In this document: positions 35,501 through 43,450 of the stretch, piece by piece
Numbering within the stretch: position 1 is the stretch's first letter
Layout of the letters: the number at the start of each line of letters is the position of its first letter
NCBI RefSeq assembly: GCF_009908265.2
Contig: NZ_JAAATX020000007.1
Location: forward strand, 62,001-126,000
DNA length: 64,000 nucleotides
Reading direction: 5' to 3'
From: Paragemmobacter amnigenus
GTDB taxonomy: Bacteria; Pseudomonadota; Alphaproteobacteria; Rhodobacterales; Rhodobacteraceae
Notes under the pieces: generated by a model
Told to the model about the DNA's origin: nothing
Database searches by the model: none
The model's input: only the letters and a program-made list of their open reading frames with translations
Made by a program: the position numbers and the translations under genes

Positions 35501-36055
35501 ATGGAACGGATTTCGAGACGGGCGCTGCTGGCCGGGGCCGGTGCGGGCGCTATTCTGACGGCCTGCGGCAATGGCGTGGGCGGCAGCGGGGCGCAGCAGA
35601 TCGATGCGCGGGTCGAGGCGACGCGGAGCTTCCTGTTCCAGCGCTATCCCGGCACGCAGGATCTGGCGAACCGCGCCTTCGGCGTGCTGTATATGCCGCT
35701 GATCACCGAGGCGGGGTTCTTCGTGGGCGGGGCCTATGGGCGGGGTGCCTTGCAGATCCGTGGCGTGACGGTGGATTACTATTCCTCGACCAAGGCGAGC
35801 TACGGGTTGCAGATCGGGGCGCAGCAATATGCCCATGCGCTGTTCTTCATGACCGAGGCGGCGCTGGCAGATTTCCGCGCCGGAAGCGGTTGGGCGGCGA
35901 GCGCGGATCTGAAATACGCCACCCCCGATCAGGGCGGCAGCATCGGCAAGGAAACGACCGAGATCGATCCGGTGATCGCGCTTGTCTTCGGTCAGCAGGG
36001 GCTGATCGCGGGGGCCACGCTGGCCGGCGTGAAATACACGCGGATCATTCCGTGA
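35501..36055 (+). CDS. SYLF-domain (YSC84-like) lipoprotein
   Basis: 184 aa. The N-terminus MERISRRALLAGAGAGAILT followed by ACG shows a twin-arginine-like signal with lipobox (LTAC). The body matches the SYLF/YSC84 lipid-binding domain: NRAFGVLYMPLITEAGFFVG, then GGAYGRGALQIRG and the C-terminal QQGLIAGATLAGVKYTRI. Family members bind phosphoinositides in eukaryotes; bacterial ones are periplasmic or outer-membrane proteins of unknown function. The ATG at 35501 follows GAGAGGG with spacing 9. It ends just before a palindromic repeat. Confidence 0.85.
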   Translation: MERISRRALLAGAGAGAILTACGNGVGGSGAQQIDARVEATRSFLFQRYPGTQDLANRAFGVLYMPLITEAGFFVGGAYGRGALQIRGVTVDYYSSTKASYGLQIGAQQYAHALFFMTEAALADFRAGSGWAASADLKYATPDQGGSIGKETTEIDPVIALVFGQQGLIAGATLAGVKYTRIIP

Positions 36056-36064
36056 CGGCGGGCG

Positions 36065-36086
36065 GGATGGGCAGAATTGCCCATCC
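36065..36086. repeat. GGATGGGCA..TGCCCATCC palindrome (copy 2)
   Basis: Arms GGATGGGCA and TGCCCATCC around GAAT, followed by TACC. Compare the perfect copy at 30174-30191. It occupies the gap between the convergent SYLF and dehydrogenase genes, and the last base is part of the latter's stop codon. Confidence 0.8.
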
Positions 36087-36949
36087 TACCGAAGGCGGCG
36101 GATCAGGCTGGAGGTGTCATTCCGGCCGCCGCCCATGAGCTGGACATCCTTGTAGAACTGGTCGACCAGCGCGGTCACGGGCAGGCTTGCGCCGATCTCC
36201 TCCGCCGTCTTGAGGCAGATGGCGAGATCCTTTCGCATCCAGTCCACCGCGAAGCCGAAGTCGAATTCGTCCTTCAGCATGGTCTTGTGGCGGTTGACCA
36301 TCTGCCATGATCCGGCCGCGCCCTGACTGATGACCTCGACCACGGCTTCGCCGTCGAGACCGGCCTTCTGGCCGAAGGCGAGCGCCTCGGACAGGCCCTG
36401 CATCAGGCCCGCGATGCAGATCTGGTTCATCATCTTGGCAAGCTGCCCTGCCCCGCTGTCGCCGATGCGGCGGCAGATGCGGGCATAGGCGGCCATGACG
36501 GGTTCGGCGCGGGCATAGTCAGTCTCGGACCCGCCGCACATGATCGAGAGCGCGCCGTTCTCTGCGCCGGCCTGACCGCCCGAGACGGGGGCATCGACAT
36601 AACCTATGCCCTTGGCCGAAGCGATTGCCGCGACTTGATGCGTGACCTGCGCGGAAACCGTGGTGTGGTCGATGAAGAGCGTGCCTGCCGACATGGCGGA
36701 AAAGGCGCCGTCGGGGCCGGTGCAGACCTGTCGGAGATCGTCGTCATTGCCGACGCAGGCAAGCACGACCTCGGCCCCGCGGGCGGCCTCGGCCGGGGTG
36801 GCGGCGCTGCGCTGGCCATGGGCCGCGACCCATGCGGCGGCGCGGGCGGGGGTGCGGTTGTAGACCGTCACATCATGTCCCTTGGCCGCAAGGTGGCGCG
36901 CCATCGGACCGCCCATCACGCCCAGACCCAGAAACGCCAGTTTCGCCAT
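36086..36949 (-). CDS. beta-hydroxyacid dehydrogenase (3-hydroxyisobutyrate dehydrogenase family)
   Basis: 287 aa NAD(P)-dependent enzyme. The nucleotide motif GLGVMGGPMARHL is at residues 8-20, the substrate motif is DAPVSGGQAGAENGALSIMC and the catalytic Lys is in GAGQLAKMMNQ. The family includes 3-hydroxyisobutyrate dehydrogenase and tartronate semialdehyde reductase; sequence alone does not decide between them, and no valine or glyoxylate genes are adjacent. The ATG is at 36947-36949. It is divergent from the acylase gene. Confidence 0.88.
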   Translation of the reverse strand: MAKLAFLGLGVMGGPMARHLAAKGHDVTVYNRTPARAAAWVAAHGQRSAATPAEAARGAEVVLACVGNDDDLRQVCTGPDGAFSAMSAGTLFIDHTTVSAQVTHQVAAIASAKGIGYVDAPVSGGQAGAENGALSIMCGGSETDYARAEPVMAAYARICRRIGDSGAGQLAKMMNQICIAGLMQGLSEALAFGQKAGLDGEAVVEVISQGAAGSWQMVNRHKTMLKDEFDFGFAVDWMRKDLAICLKTAEEIGASLPVTALVDQFYKDVQLMGGGRNDTSSLIRRLR

Positions 36950-36967
36950 CGTTCACCCCCGGTTGCA

Positions 36968-36996
36968 TTGCCCTTTGGCCTGCGATGGACTAGGAA
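36968..36996 (+). promoter_or_regulatory. predicted promoter of the acylase gene
   Basis: TTGCCC at 36968-36973, a 17-bp spacer, TAGGAA at 36991-36996, giving a start near 37003 and a 29-base leader. Confidence 0.4.
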
Positions 36997-37031
36997 GCCA
37001 TCCGGTTCCCGTCGTCAAGAACAGGCCCTAG

Positions 37032-39500
37032 ATGTTCCTTGTCTTCCGCTGGATGTTGCGCCTGTTCACGGGTTTGGTGGCGCTGTCGCTGCTGGCGGGG
37101 GTGATCCTTTACTATTTCCTGTCCCGCTCGCTGCCCGACTATAACGAGGATTTCACCATCGCGGGCATCGAAGCCCCGGTCGAGATCGTGCGGAACAACG
37201 ACAATGTCCCGCATATCTTTGGCCAGAGCGATCCGGATGTCTTTTTCGCGCTTGGCTTTGCCCATGCCCAGGACCGGCTCTGGCAGATGATGATGCTGCG
37301 CCGGACGGTGCAGGGGCGGCTGTCCGAGGCCTTTGGTCCGCGGACGGTGAAGGTCGACGAGCTGATGCGGCGCTATGACCTTTATACGCTGGCGCAGGAG
37401 TCGGTGGCGGTGCAGGACGCGGCCACGATGGCGGCGCTGGAGGCCTATGCGCGGGGGGTGAATGCCTGGATCGGGCAGGTGAACAAGGATGCGCGCGGGC
37501 GCGGGGCGCCGGAATTCTTCCTGTTCTCGAACGAGATCGCGGCATGGCAGCCCGCAGATTCGATCGCGATCCTGAAGCTGATGGCGTTGCAGTTGTCGGG
37601 GCAGTTGCAGGAGGAGGTGCTGCGCGCGCGCGTCTCGCTCTTGCTGCCGGCGGCGCGCGTAGGCGACATCCTGCCCGACGATCCGACGCAAGGCGTCATG
37701 GCCCTGCCGGAATATTCGCAGCTGGTGCCGGGAGTGGTGCCGAGTTCGGCGCCCTTGCGCGTGGCGGTGAACGATGTGCTGTCGCCTTTCCCCGAGCGGG
37801 GATTTGCGGGGGCATCCAATGCCTGGGCGGCAGCGCCTTCGCGGTCTGCGGCGGGGGGGACGCTTCTGGCCAATGATCCGCATCTGGGATTTTCCGCCCC
37901 GACCGTCTGGTATCTGGCGCGGCTGGAGTTGCAATCGGGCGCGGTGATCGGCGGGACGATCCCAGGGATTCCGGCGGTGCTGGTGGGCCGGTCGGCGGCG
38001 CTGGGATGGGGGCTGACGTCAAGCTATGCCGACGATCAGGACCTGTTCATCGAGGAGGTGAACCCCGCCAATCCCGAGCAGTACCGCACGCCGGACGGCT
38101 GGAAGGAGTTTGTCACGCGCCGGTCCATCATCACGGTCAAGGATGCCGCGCCCGTGACGATCACCCTGCGCTGGACCGACAACGGCCCCGTCCTGCCCGG
38201 CAGCCATTACGATATCGGGTCCGTCACGCCTGCGGGACATGTCGCGGCCCTGTCATGGACCGCGCTGACGGGGGCGGATACGTCGATGACGGCAGTGATC
38301 CGCATGATGGGCGCGGGATCGGTGGCCGAGGCGGTGGAGGCGGGGCGTCTGGTGGTGGCACCGGCGCAGAACGTGATGCTGGCCGACCAGTCCGGCGTGG
38401 CGCTGCAGTTGATGGGGGCCCTGCCCAAGCGCGACCCCGCGCACCAGAGCAAGGGGCGGATGCCCAGCCCCGGCTGGGTCGCGGCGAACCGCTGGCAGGG
38501 GGTATTGCCCTATGAGGACAACCCGCGCGAGGTGAGCCCGACATCGGGTCTTATCGGGAATACGAACAACAAGACGGTGGACCGGCCCTTCCCGCTGCAT
38601 GTGTCCTATGACTGGGGCGATACGCAGCGCATCCAGCGCTGGCTGACATTGATGAAGGCGCGTGAGGTGCATACGCGCGAAAGCTTTATCGAGGCGCAGC
38701 TGGATACGGTCAGTTTCACGGCGCGCTCGCTCTTGCCGCTGATCGGGGCGGATCTGTGGTTCACGGGCGAAGCGGCACCCGACGGCACGCCCGAGCGGCT
38801 GCGGCAGCGGGCGCTGGAGATCCTTGCGGCATGGAATGGCGAGATGAGCGAGCATCTGCCCGAGCCGCTGATCTATCAGGCCTGGGTGCGCGCGCTGCAG
38901 GACCGGCTGATCCGCGACGAGCTGGGGCCGCTGGCCGATACCTTCACCCATGTGGAGCCGCTGCTGATCGAGCGGGTCTATCGCAATGTGGACGGGGCAA
39001 GCGTCTGGTGCGACGTGGTGCAGTCGGCGGTGGTGGAGAGCTGTTCCGATCTGGCGCGGATGGCGCTTGACGATGCGCTGCTGTCGCTTTCGGAAAGCTA
39101 TGGGCCGAACCCCGAAAGCTGGCGCTGGGGCGATGCACATCAGGCGACGCATGACCATCCGGTGCTGGGAAGCCTGCCGGTGCTGCGCTATCTGGTCAAC
39201 ATGCGCCAGTCGACCAGCGGGGATGACCATACCCTGCTGCGCGGCAAGACAAAGGGCGAGGGGGCCAATCCTTTCCTGAACGTTCATGGCGCGGGGTATC
39301 GCGGAGTCTATGACTTTGCCGATCCCGATTCCTCGGTCTTCATCACCTCGACAGGCCAGTCCGGCCATCCGCTCAGCCGGTTCTATGACGATCTGGGAGA
39401 GCTGTGGCGGCGGGGCGAGTATGTGCCCATGTCGCTTGACCCCGATCTGGCGCGGGCGGCGGCGGTGGGGGTGACCGAGTTGATCCCCGCAGCGGAGTGA
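37032..39500 (+). CDS. penicillin-acylase-family N-terminal nucleophile hydrolase
   Basis: 822 aa precursor of an Ntn amidase that cuts itself into alpha and beta chains. The N-terminal hydrophobic helix (about 8-31) is a signal anchor directing it to the periplasm. The alpha-chain motif is FALGFAHAQDRLWQMMMLRR. The predicted self-cleavage site is before S262 in GFAGASNAWAAAPS, the beta-chain nucleophile. Downstream are the LLANDPHLGFSAPTVWYLA block and the oxyanion Asn region GNTNNKTVDRPFPLH. Family members hydrolyse beta-lactam side chains or acyl-homoserine lactones; the substrate here is open. Confidence 0.9.
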   Translation: MFLVFRWMLRLFTGLVALSLLAGVILYYFLSRSLPDYNEDFTIAGIEAPVEIVRNNDNVPHIFGQSDPDVFFALGFAHAQDRLWQMMMLRRTVQGRLSEAFGPRTVKVDELMRRYDLYTLAQESVAVQDAATMAALEAYARGVNAWIGQVNKDARGRGAPEFFLFSNEIAAWQPADSIAILKLMALQLSGQLQEEVLRARVSLLLPAARVGDILPDDPTQGVMALPEYSQLVPGVVPSSAPLRVAVNDVLSPFPERGFAGASNAWAAAPSRSAAGGTLLANDPHLGFSAPTVWYLARLELQSGAVIGGTIPGIPAVLVGRSAALGWGLTSSYADDQDLFIEEVNPANPEQYRTPDGWKEFVTRRSIITVKDAAPVTITLRWTDNGPVLPGSHYDIGSVTPAGHVAALSWTALTGADTSMTAVIRMMGAGSVAEAVEAGRLVVAPAQNVMLADQSGVALQLMGALPKRDPAHQSKGRMPSPGWVAANRWQGVLPYEDNPREVSPTSGLIGNTNNKTVDRPFPLHVSYDWGDTQRIQRWLTLMKAREVHTRESFIEAQLDTVSFTARSLLPLIGADLWFTGEAAPDGTPERLRQRALEILAAWNGEMSEHLPEPLIYQAWVRALQDRLIRDELGPLADTFTHVEPLLIERVYRNVDGASVWCDVVQSAVVESCSDLARMALDDALLSLSESYGPNPESWRWGDAHQATHDHPVLGSLPVLRYLVNMRQSTSGDDHTLLRGKTKGEGANPFLNVHGAGYRGVYDFADPDSSVFITSTGQSGHPLSRFYDDLGELWRRGEYVPMSLDPDLARAAAVGVTELIPAAE

Positions 39501-39589
39501 CGCGCGCCCTGCCCTGCCCTTGACCTTTGCCCCGACCGGAACATTTCAGCGCAATAATATTGCGCGGAATGCGGAAACAGGGACAAAAG

Positions 39590-40411
39590 ATGACCGGAGA
39601 GTTCGACCCCTGGGTGGGTCGGGTGGAAGAGGCAGCTGACCGCATCAGCCCGCGTCAGGCGCGGCAGATGGCGGCGACGCTGGATGTGGCGGGCGATTAT
39701 GCGGACGGCGCGCCGCTGCCTGCGCTCTGGCACTGGATGGGCTGGACGCCGCTGGCGGCGATGGGCGAGCTGGGGCCGGACGGGCACCCCGCGCGGGGCG
39801 GGTTCCTGCCGCCCGTGCCGCTGCCGCGCCGGATGTGGGCGGGCGGGCGTCTGCGGTTCCATGCGCCGCTGCGGATTGGCGAGGAGATGGCCCGCCGGTC
39901 GGAAATCGTGAAGGTATCGGAAAAGACCGGAACGACGGGGCGGATGGTCTTTGTCACCGTGGCCCATCGCGTGCATGGCGCGGCGGGGCTGGCGATCGAG
40001 GAAGAGCAGGACATCGTCTTTATCGAGATGCCCGAACGCTTTACCCCGCCGCCGCCCGTGGCGGCCCCTGCGGCGGAGTGGTCGGCGCGGGTGGTGGTGG
40101 ACGAGGTGCGGCTGTTCCGGTTTTCGGCGCTGACCTTCAACGCGCATCGCATCCATTTCGACCTGCCCTATGCGACGGGGGTGGAGAAATACCCCGGTCT
40201 GGTCGTGCACGGGCCGTTGCAGGCGATGCTGCTGATGGAGGCGGCGCGGGCGCGACGCGGGAGCGCGATGCCTGCGGGATACCGGTTCCGCGGGGTGCGG
40301 CCGGCCTTTCATTTCGACGCGCTGTCGTTGCAGGGCGCGGGCGAGGGGCTCGCGACGGTAAACGGGGACGGGCTGGTCTGCATGCAGGCCGATGTGGCTT
40401 GGGAGGGATAG
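39590..40411 (+). CDS. hot-dog-fold hydratase (HTD2/mesaconyl-C4-CoA hydratase-like)
   Basis: 273 aa with two hot-dog-fold halves. The N-terminal half resembles FAS1-like dehydratase domains (GFLPPVPLPRRMWAGGRLRF). The C-terminal half is MaoC/HTD2-like, with the active site FSALTFNAHRIHFDLPYATG and VVHGPLQAMLLMEAA. This class includes Chloroflexus Meh, which hydrates mesaconyl-C4-CoA to citramalyl-CoA. The next gene (3 bp away) resembles the CoA-transferase that makes Meh's substrate, strengthening the idea. An ATG at 39569 is an alternative start. Confidence 0.8.
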   Translation: MTGEFDPWVGRVEEAADRISPRQARQMAATLDVAGDYADGAPLPALWHWMGWTPLAAMGELGPDGHPARGGFLPPVPLPRRMWAGGRLRFHAPLRIGEEMARRSEIVKVSEKTGTTGRMVFVTVAHRVHGAAGLAIEEEQDIVFIEMPERFTPPPPVAAPAAEWSARVVVDEVRLFRFSALTFNAHRIHFDLPYATGVEKYPGLVVHGPLQAMLLMEAARARRGSAMPAGYRFRGVRPAFHFDALSLQGAGEGLATVNGDGLVCMQADVAWEG

Positions 40412-40414
40412 GCG

Positions 40415-41650
40415 ATGGCGGGCGTACTGGCAGGGATGCGGGTGGTGGAGGGGTCGGCCTTTGTGGCGGTGCCGCTGGCGGGAATGACCTTGGCGCAGAT
40501 GGGGGCGGATGTGATCCGGTTCGACCGGCCGCAGGGGGGGCTGGACGCGCATCGCTGGCCGGTGACGAAAGACGGCACCAGCCTGTTCTGGGCGGGGCTG
40601 AACAAGGGCAAGCGGTCGCTGGCCGTGGATATGGCCCGCCCCGAGGGGCAGGAGATCATCAGCGAGTTGATCTGCGCGCCGGGGCCGGATGCGGGGATGT
40701 TCCTGACCAACCTGCGGGTGCGGGGCTGGATGGATTATCCGGCGCTGAAGGCGCGGCGGGAGGATCTGATCATGGTCAGCCTTCTGGGCACGCGGCGGGG
40801 CGAGCCTGCGGTGGATTACACGGTGAACCCGTCTTTGGGCTTTCCCATGGCGACGGGGGCCGAAGGGTCGGCCGAGCCTGTGGCGCATGTGCTGCCCGCG
40901 TGGGATTGCATCGCGGGGGGCATGGTGGTGCAGGCGCTGCTGGCGGCCGAGCGGCACAGGCTGCGGACGGGCAAGGGTCAGGTGGCGGAACTGGCGTTGA
41001 AGGATGTGGCGGCAGCGATGCTCGCCAATCTGGGGATCGTGGGCGAGGTGGTGGCCAATGGCGTCGACCGGCCCAAGGCGGGGAATTCGCTTTACGGTGC
41101 CTATGGGCAGGATTTCACGCTGGCCTGCGGGCGGCGGGTGATGGTGATCGGGCTGACCGACCGGCAGTGGCGCGGGCTGGTCAAGGTGCTGGGGCTGGCG
41201 CAGGAGGTGGCCAATCTGGGGCAGCGCATGGCGCTGGACCTGTCGAAGGAGGGCGACCGCTGGGAGGCGCGCAAGGAGATCACGGCGCTGTTCGCCCCGT
41301 GGTTCGCGGCACGGCGGCTGGAGGTGGTGGCGCCGCTGTTCGACGGGGCGGGGCTGACATGGTCGGTGTTCCGCAGCTTTGCACAGGCGGTGGCGGAGGA
41401 TCCCGACCTGTCGGAGGAGAACCCGATGATGCGGGTGATCCACCAGCCGGGCGTGGGCGCGCTGCCGGTGCCGGGATCGCCGGTGACATTCTCGGACCTC
41501 GAACGGATGGGGCCCGTACCTGCGCCGGTGCTGGGCGAGCATACCGAGGCGATTCTGGCCGATGTGCTGGGGCTTGGATCGGGGCAGATCGGGCGGTTGA
41601 TGGATGAGGGTGTGGTGTCGCAGGGGGTCGCGCCGAAACGGGCGGCGTGA
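40415..41650 (+). CDS. family III CoA-transferase (CaiB/BaiF; possible 2-methylfumaryl-CoA isomerase)
   Basis: 411 aa. The N-terminal Rossmann-like part has MTLAQMGADVIRFDRPQGGL, typical of family III. The catalytic Asp is D164 in VLPAWDCIAGGMVVQALLAA, and the second domain has LYGAYGQDFTLACGRRV. Because it follows a Meh-like hydratase by 3 bp, I suggest the intramolecular mesaconyl-CoA C1-C4 transferase role (Mct); frc- or racemase-type activity is the alternative. The gene ends at a GC hairpin repeat. Confidence 0.82.
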   Translation: MAGVLAGMRVVEGSAFVAVPLAGMTLAQMGADVIRFDRPQGGLDAHRWPVTKDGTSLFWAGLNKGKRSLAVDMARPEGQEIISELICAPGPDAGMFLTNLRVRGWMDYPALKARREDLIMVSLLGTRRGEPAVDYTVNPSLGFPMATGAEGSAEPVAHVLPAWDCIAGGMVVQALLAAERHRLRTGKGQVAELALKDVAAAMLANLGIVGEVVANGVDRPKAGNSLYGAYGQDFTLACGRRVMVIGLTDRQWRGLVKVLGLAQEVANLGQRMALDLSKEGDRWEARKEITALFAPWFAARRLEVVAPLFDGAGLTWSVFRSFAQAVAEDPDLSEENPMMRVIHQPGVGALPVPGSPVTFSDLERMGPVPAPVLGEHTEAILADVLGLGSGQIGRLMDEGVVSQGVAPKRAA

Positions 41651-41667
41651 CGGCGGCCAACGGTGGA

Positions 41668-41713
41668 CCGGGGGCCAGCCCCCGGACCCCCGGAGTATTT
41701 GCACCGAGATGAA
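41668..41713. repeat. intergenic repeat: G/C hairpin followed by CCCCCGGAGTATTTG box
   Basis: CCGGGGGC (41668-41675) and GCCCCCGG (41678-41685) around CA form a perfect hairpin, then ACCCCCGGAGTATTTG and GAGATGAAG. It has the same order of parts as 3691-3758. It lies between convergent genes and can end transcription from the CoA-transferase. Confidence 0.65.
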
Positions 41714-41715
41714 GA

Positions 41716-43059
41716 TCAGCCCAGATCGCGGTAGCGCTTTTCCTGCCGCGCGGTCCAGCGGACGGTGACGGCGAAGCCTGTATCGGTGGGATGTTCGGAC
41801 AGGACCACGCCTTCGGCATGGAGCCATGCGCGGCGGCGGCCGTCGGTGAAGGGGACGGCAAGGGTGCGTTCGGTCTTTTCCTCGTCGAAAGCCGCCGAGA
41901 TGGCGTCGAGCAGGCGCGGCACGCCCTCGCCCGTCAGGGCCGAGACGGGGAAGACGCGGTCGCGGGTTTCGGCCTGTTGCGTCAGCGCCTCGCGTTCCGA
42001 AGGGGCGACGAGGTCGAGCTTGTTCCAGATTTCGAACATGGCCGTGGCGGGGCCGACGCCCAAGGATTGCAGGATGTCGGCCACGTCGGCGGCCTGTTCG
42101 CCCGTTTCGGGATGGGCGATGTCGCGGACATGGAGGATGAGGTCGGCCTCGAGCACCTCTTCGAGCGTGGCGCGGAAGGCGGCGACGAGCTGGGTGGGCA
42201 GGTCCGAGATGAAGCCCACGGTGTCGGACAGGATGATCTTGCGCCCCGATGGCAGGGTGATGCCGCGCATGGTGGGGTCGAGCGTGGCGAAGAGCATGTC
42301 CTTGGCCAGAACCTCGGCCCCCGTGGCGCGGTTGAAGAGGGTGCTTTTCCCTGCGTTGGTGTAGCCCACGAGGGCCACGATGGGGAACGGCACCTTGCGG
42401 CGGGCGGCGCGGTGGAGTTCGCGGGTGCGGACCACCTTGTCGAGTTGCCGCTTCAGCCGGATCACCTGTTCGTCGATGGCGCGGCGGTCGGCCTCGATCT
42501 GGGTTTCGCCCGGACCGCCGACGAAGCCGAAGCCGCCGCGCTGGCGTTCGAGGTGGGTCCATGCGCGCACGAGGCGGGTGCGTTGATAGCTGAGGGCCGC
42601 GAGTTCCACCTGAAGCACGCCTTCGCGGGTGCGGGCGCGGTCGGCGAAGATTTCGAGGATCAGGCCGGTACGGTCGAGAAGCTTGACCCCCCATTCCTTT
42701 TCCAGATTGCGCTGCTGCACCGGCGAGACGGGGCCATCGACCAGAACGAGCGCGACGTCGTCTGCCTTGAAACGTGCCTTGAGGTCGTCGACCTTGCCCG
42801 AACCGAAGAGCATTCCGGGATGCACGCGCGGAAGACGGACGACTTCGCCGCCGACCACCTCGAGCTCTGGCAGGGCGTGGGCGAGGCTTACAGCCTCGGC
42901 CAGACCGTGTTCGGGCAGGCGACGGGATTTGTCGTTGCGGATGTCGGGATGCAGGACAAAGGCCCGCGTGGCGCGGGTCGCTGTCGAACGGTCGCGCTCC
43001 TCCCGTTTGAACAGGTGCGGGAGATCGTCATCCTCGTCTTCGGGCAGGTCGGGAATCAG
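41716..43059 (-). CDS. hflX: ribosome-associated GTPase HflX (non-canonical start proposed)
   Basis: GTPase that rescues or splits stalled ribosomes. G1 is [13 protein letters not shown]3 DTVGF, G4 NKLD; the upstream HflX domain has [13 protein letters not shown] and [14 protein letters not shown]. The first ATG/GTG/TTG in frame is GTG at 42858, but HflX-like sequence continues upstream of it ([20 protein letters not shown], then [10 protein letters not shown]). The frame reaches a TGA at 43069-43071. I propose a start at CTG 43057-43059, overlapping the hfq stop, or ATT 43054-43056, giving about 447 aa; GAAGG of the hfq end is 6-7 bases upstream. Confidence 0.85.
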   Translation of the reverse strand: MIPDLPEDEDDDLPHLFKREERDRSTATRATRAFVLHPDIRNDKSRRLPEHGLAEAVSLAHALPELEVVGGEVVRLPRVHPGMLFGSGKVDDLKARFKADDVALVLVDGPVSPVQQRNLEKEWGVKLLDRTGLILEIFADRARTREGVLQVELAALSYQRTRLVRAWTHLERQRGGFGFVGGPGETQIEADRRAIDEQVIRLKRQLDKVVRTRELHRAARRKVPFPIVALVGYTNAGKSTLFNRATGAEVLAKDMLFATLDPTMRGITLPSGRKIILSDTVGFISDLPTQLVAAFRATLEEVLEADLILHVRDIAHPETGEQAADVADILQSLGVGPATAMFEIWNKLDLVAPSEREALTQQAETRDRVFPVSALTGEGVPRLLDAISAAFDEEKTERTLAVPFTDGRRRAWLHAEGVVLSEHPTDTGFAVTVRWTARQEKRYRDLG

Positions 43060-43289
43060 TCTTCGCCTTCATAGAGGTTGATCGGAGCGCCCGGCATGAT
43101 GGTCGAGATCGCGTGCTTGTAGACAAGCTGCGACTGGCCGTCACGGCGCAGGAGCACGCAGAAATTGTCGAACCAGGTGATCACACCCTGCAATTTCACG
43201 CCGTTGATCAGAAAAATCGTTACCGGAACCTTGGCTTTCCGGACGTGATTGAGAAAAGCGTCCTGCAAATTCTGTTTGTCGCCGGCCAT
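43056..43289 (-). CDS. hfq: RNA chaperone Hfq
   Basis: Hexameric Sm-like chaperone that joins sRNAs to mRNAs. 77 aa, a typical alphaproteobacterial length. It begins [20 protein letters not shown]; Sm1 covers [20 protein letters not shown] and Sm2 the [12 protein letters not shown] segment with the YKHA motif. The ATG is at 43287-43289. It is immediately upstream of hflX, the standard order. Its presence makes the candidate sRNA at 23161-23235 a reasonable Hfq client. Confidence 0.98.
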   Translation of the reverse strand: MAGDKQNLQDAFLNHVRKAKVPVTIFLINGVKLQGVITWFDNFCVLLRRDGQSQLVYKHAISTIMPGAPINLYEGED

Positions 43290-43450
43290 TTTTTGTCTTT
43301 GCCTTTTTTCTTGGTCTTGTCGCGCGAGATGCCGGACCCCTGTTCCCTCAGCCCAGGTTGACGGCCCAACGCATCAAGTATGTAACGGGTTGCATACAGT
43401 TTCCAGCCCAAAAACAGAAGTTTAAGGCATCGCTTCCGACAGGCGGGGGT

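Noticed and set aside
39383-42694. Very long minus-strand open frame of about 1100 codons
   Set aside because: It is antisense to three well-identified genes and has a Arg/Pro/His-rich composition typical of shadow frames in GC-rich DNA. Same for 4576-6750 and 7499-9547 on the minus strand.
41716-42858. hflX as an N-terminally truncated gene starting at GTG 42858
   Set aside because: The frame upstream stays open and encodes the expected conserved N-terminal sequence, so a rare start is more likely than truncation. No frameshift is needed.
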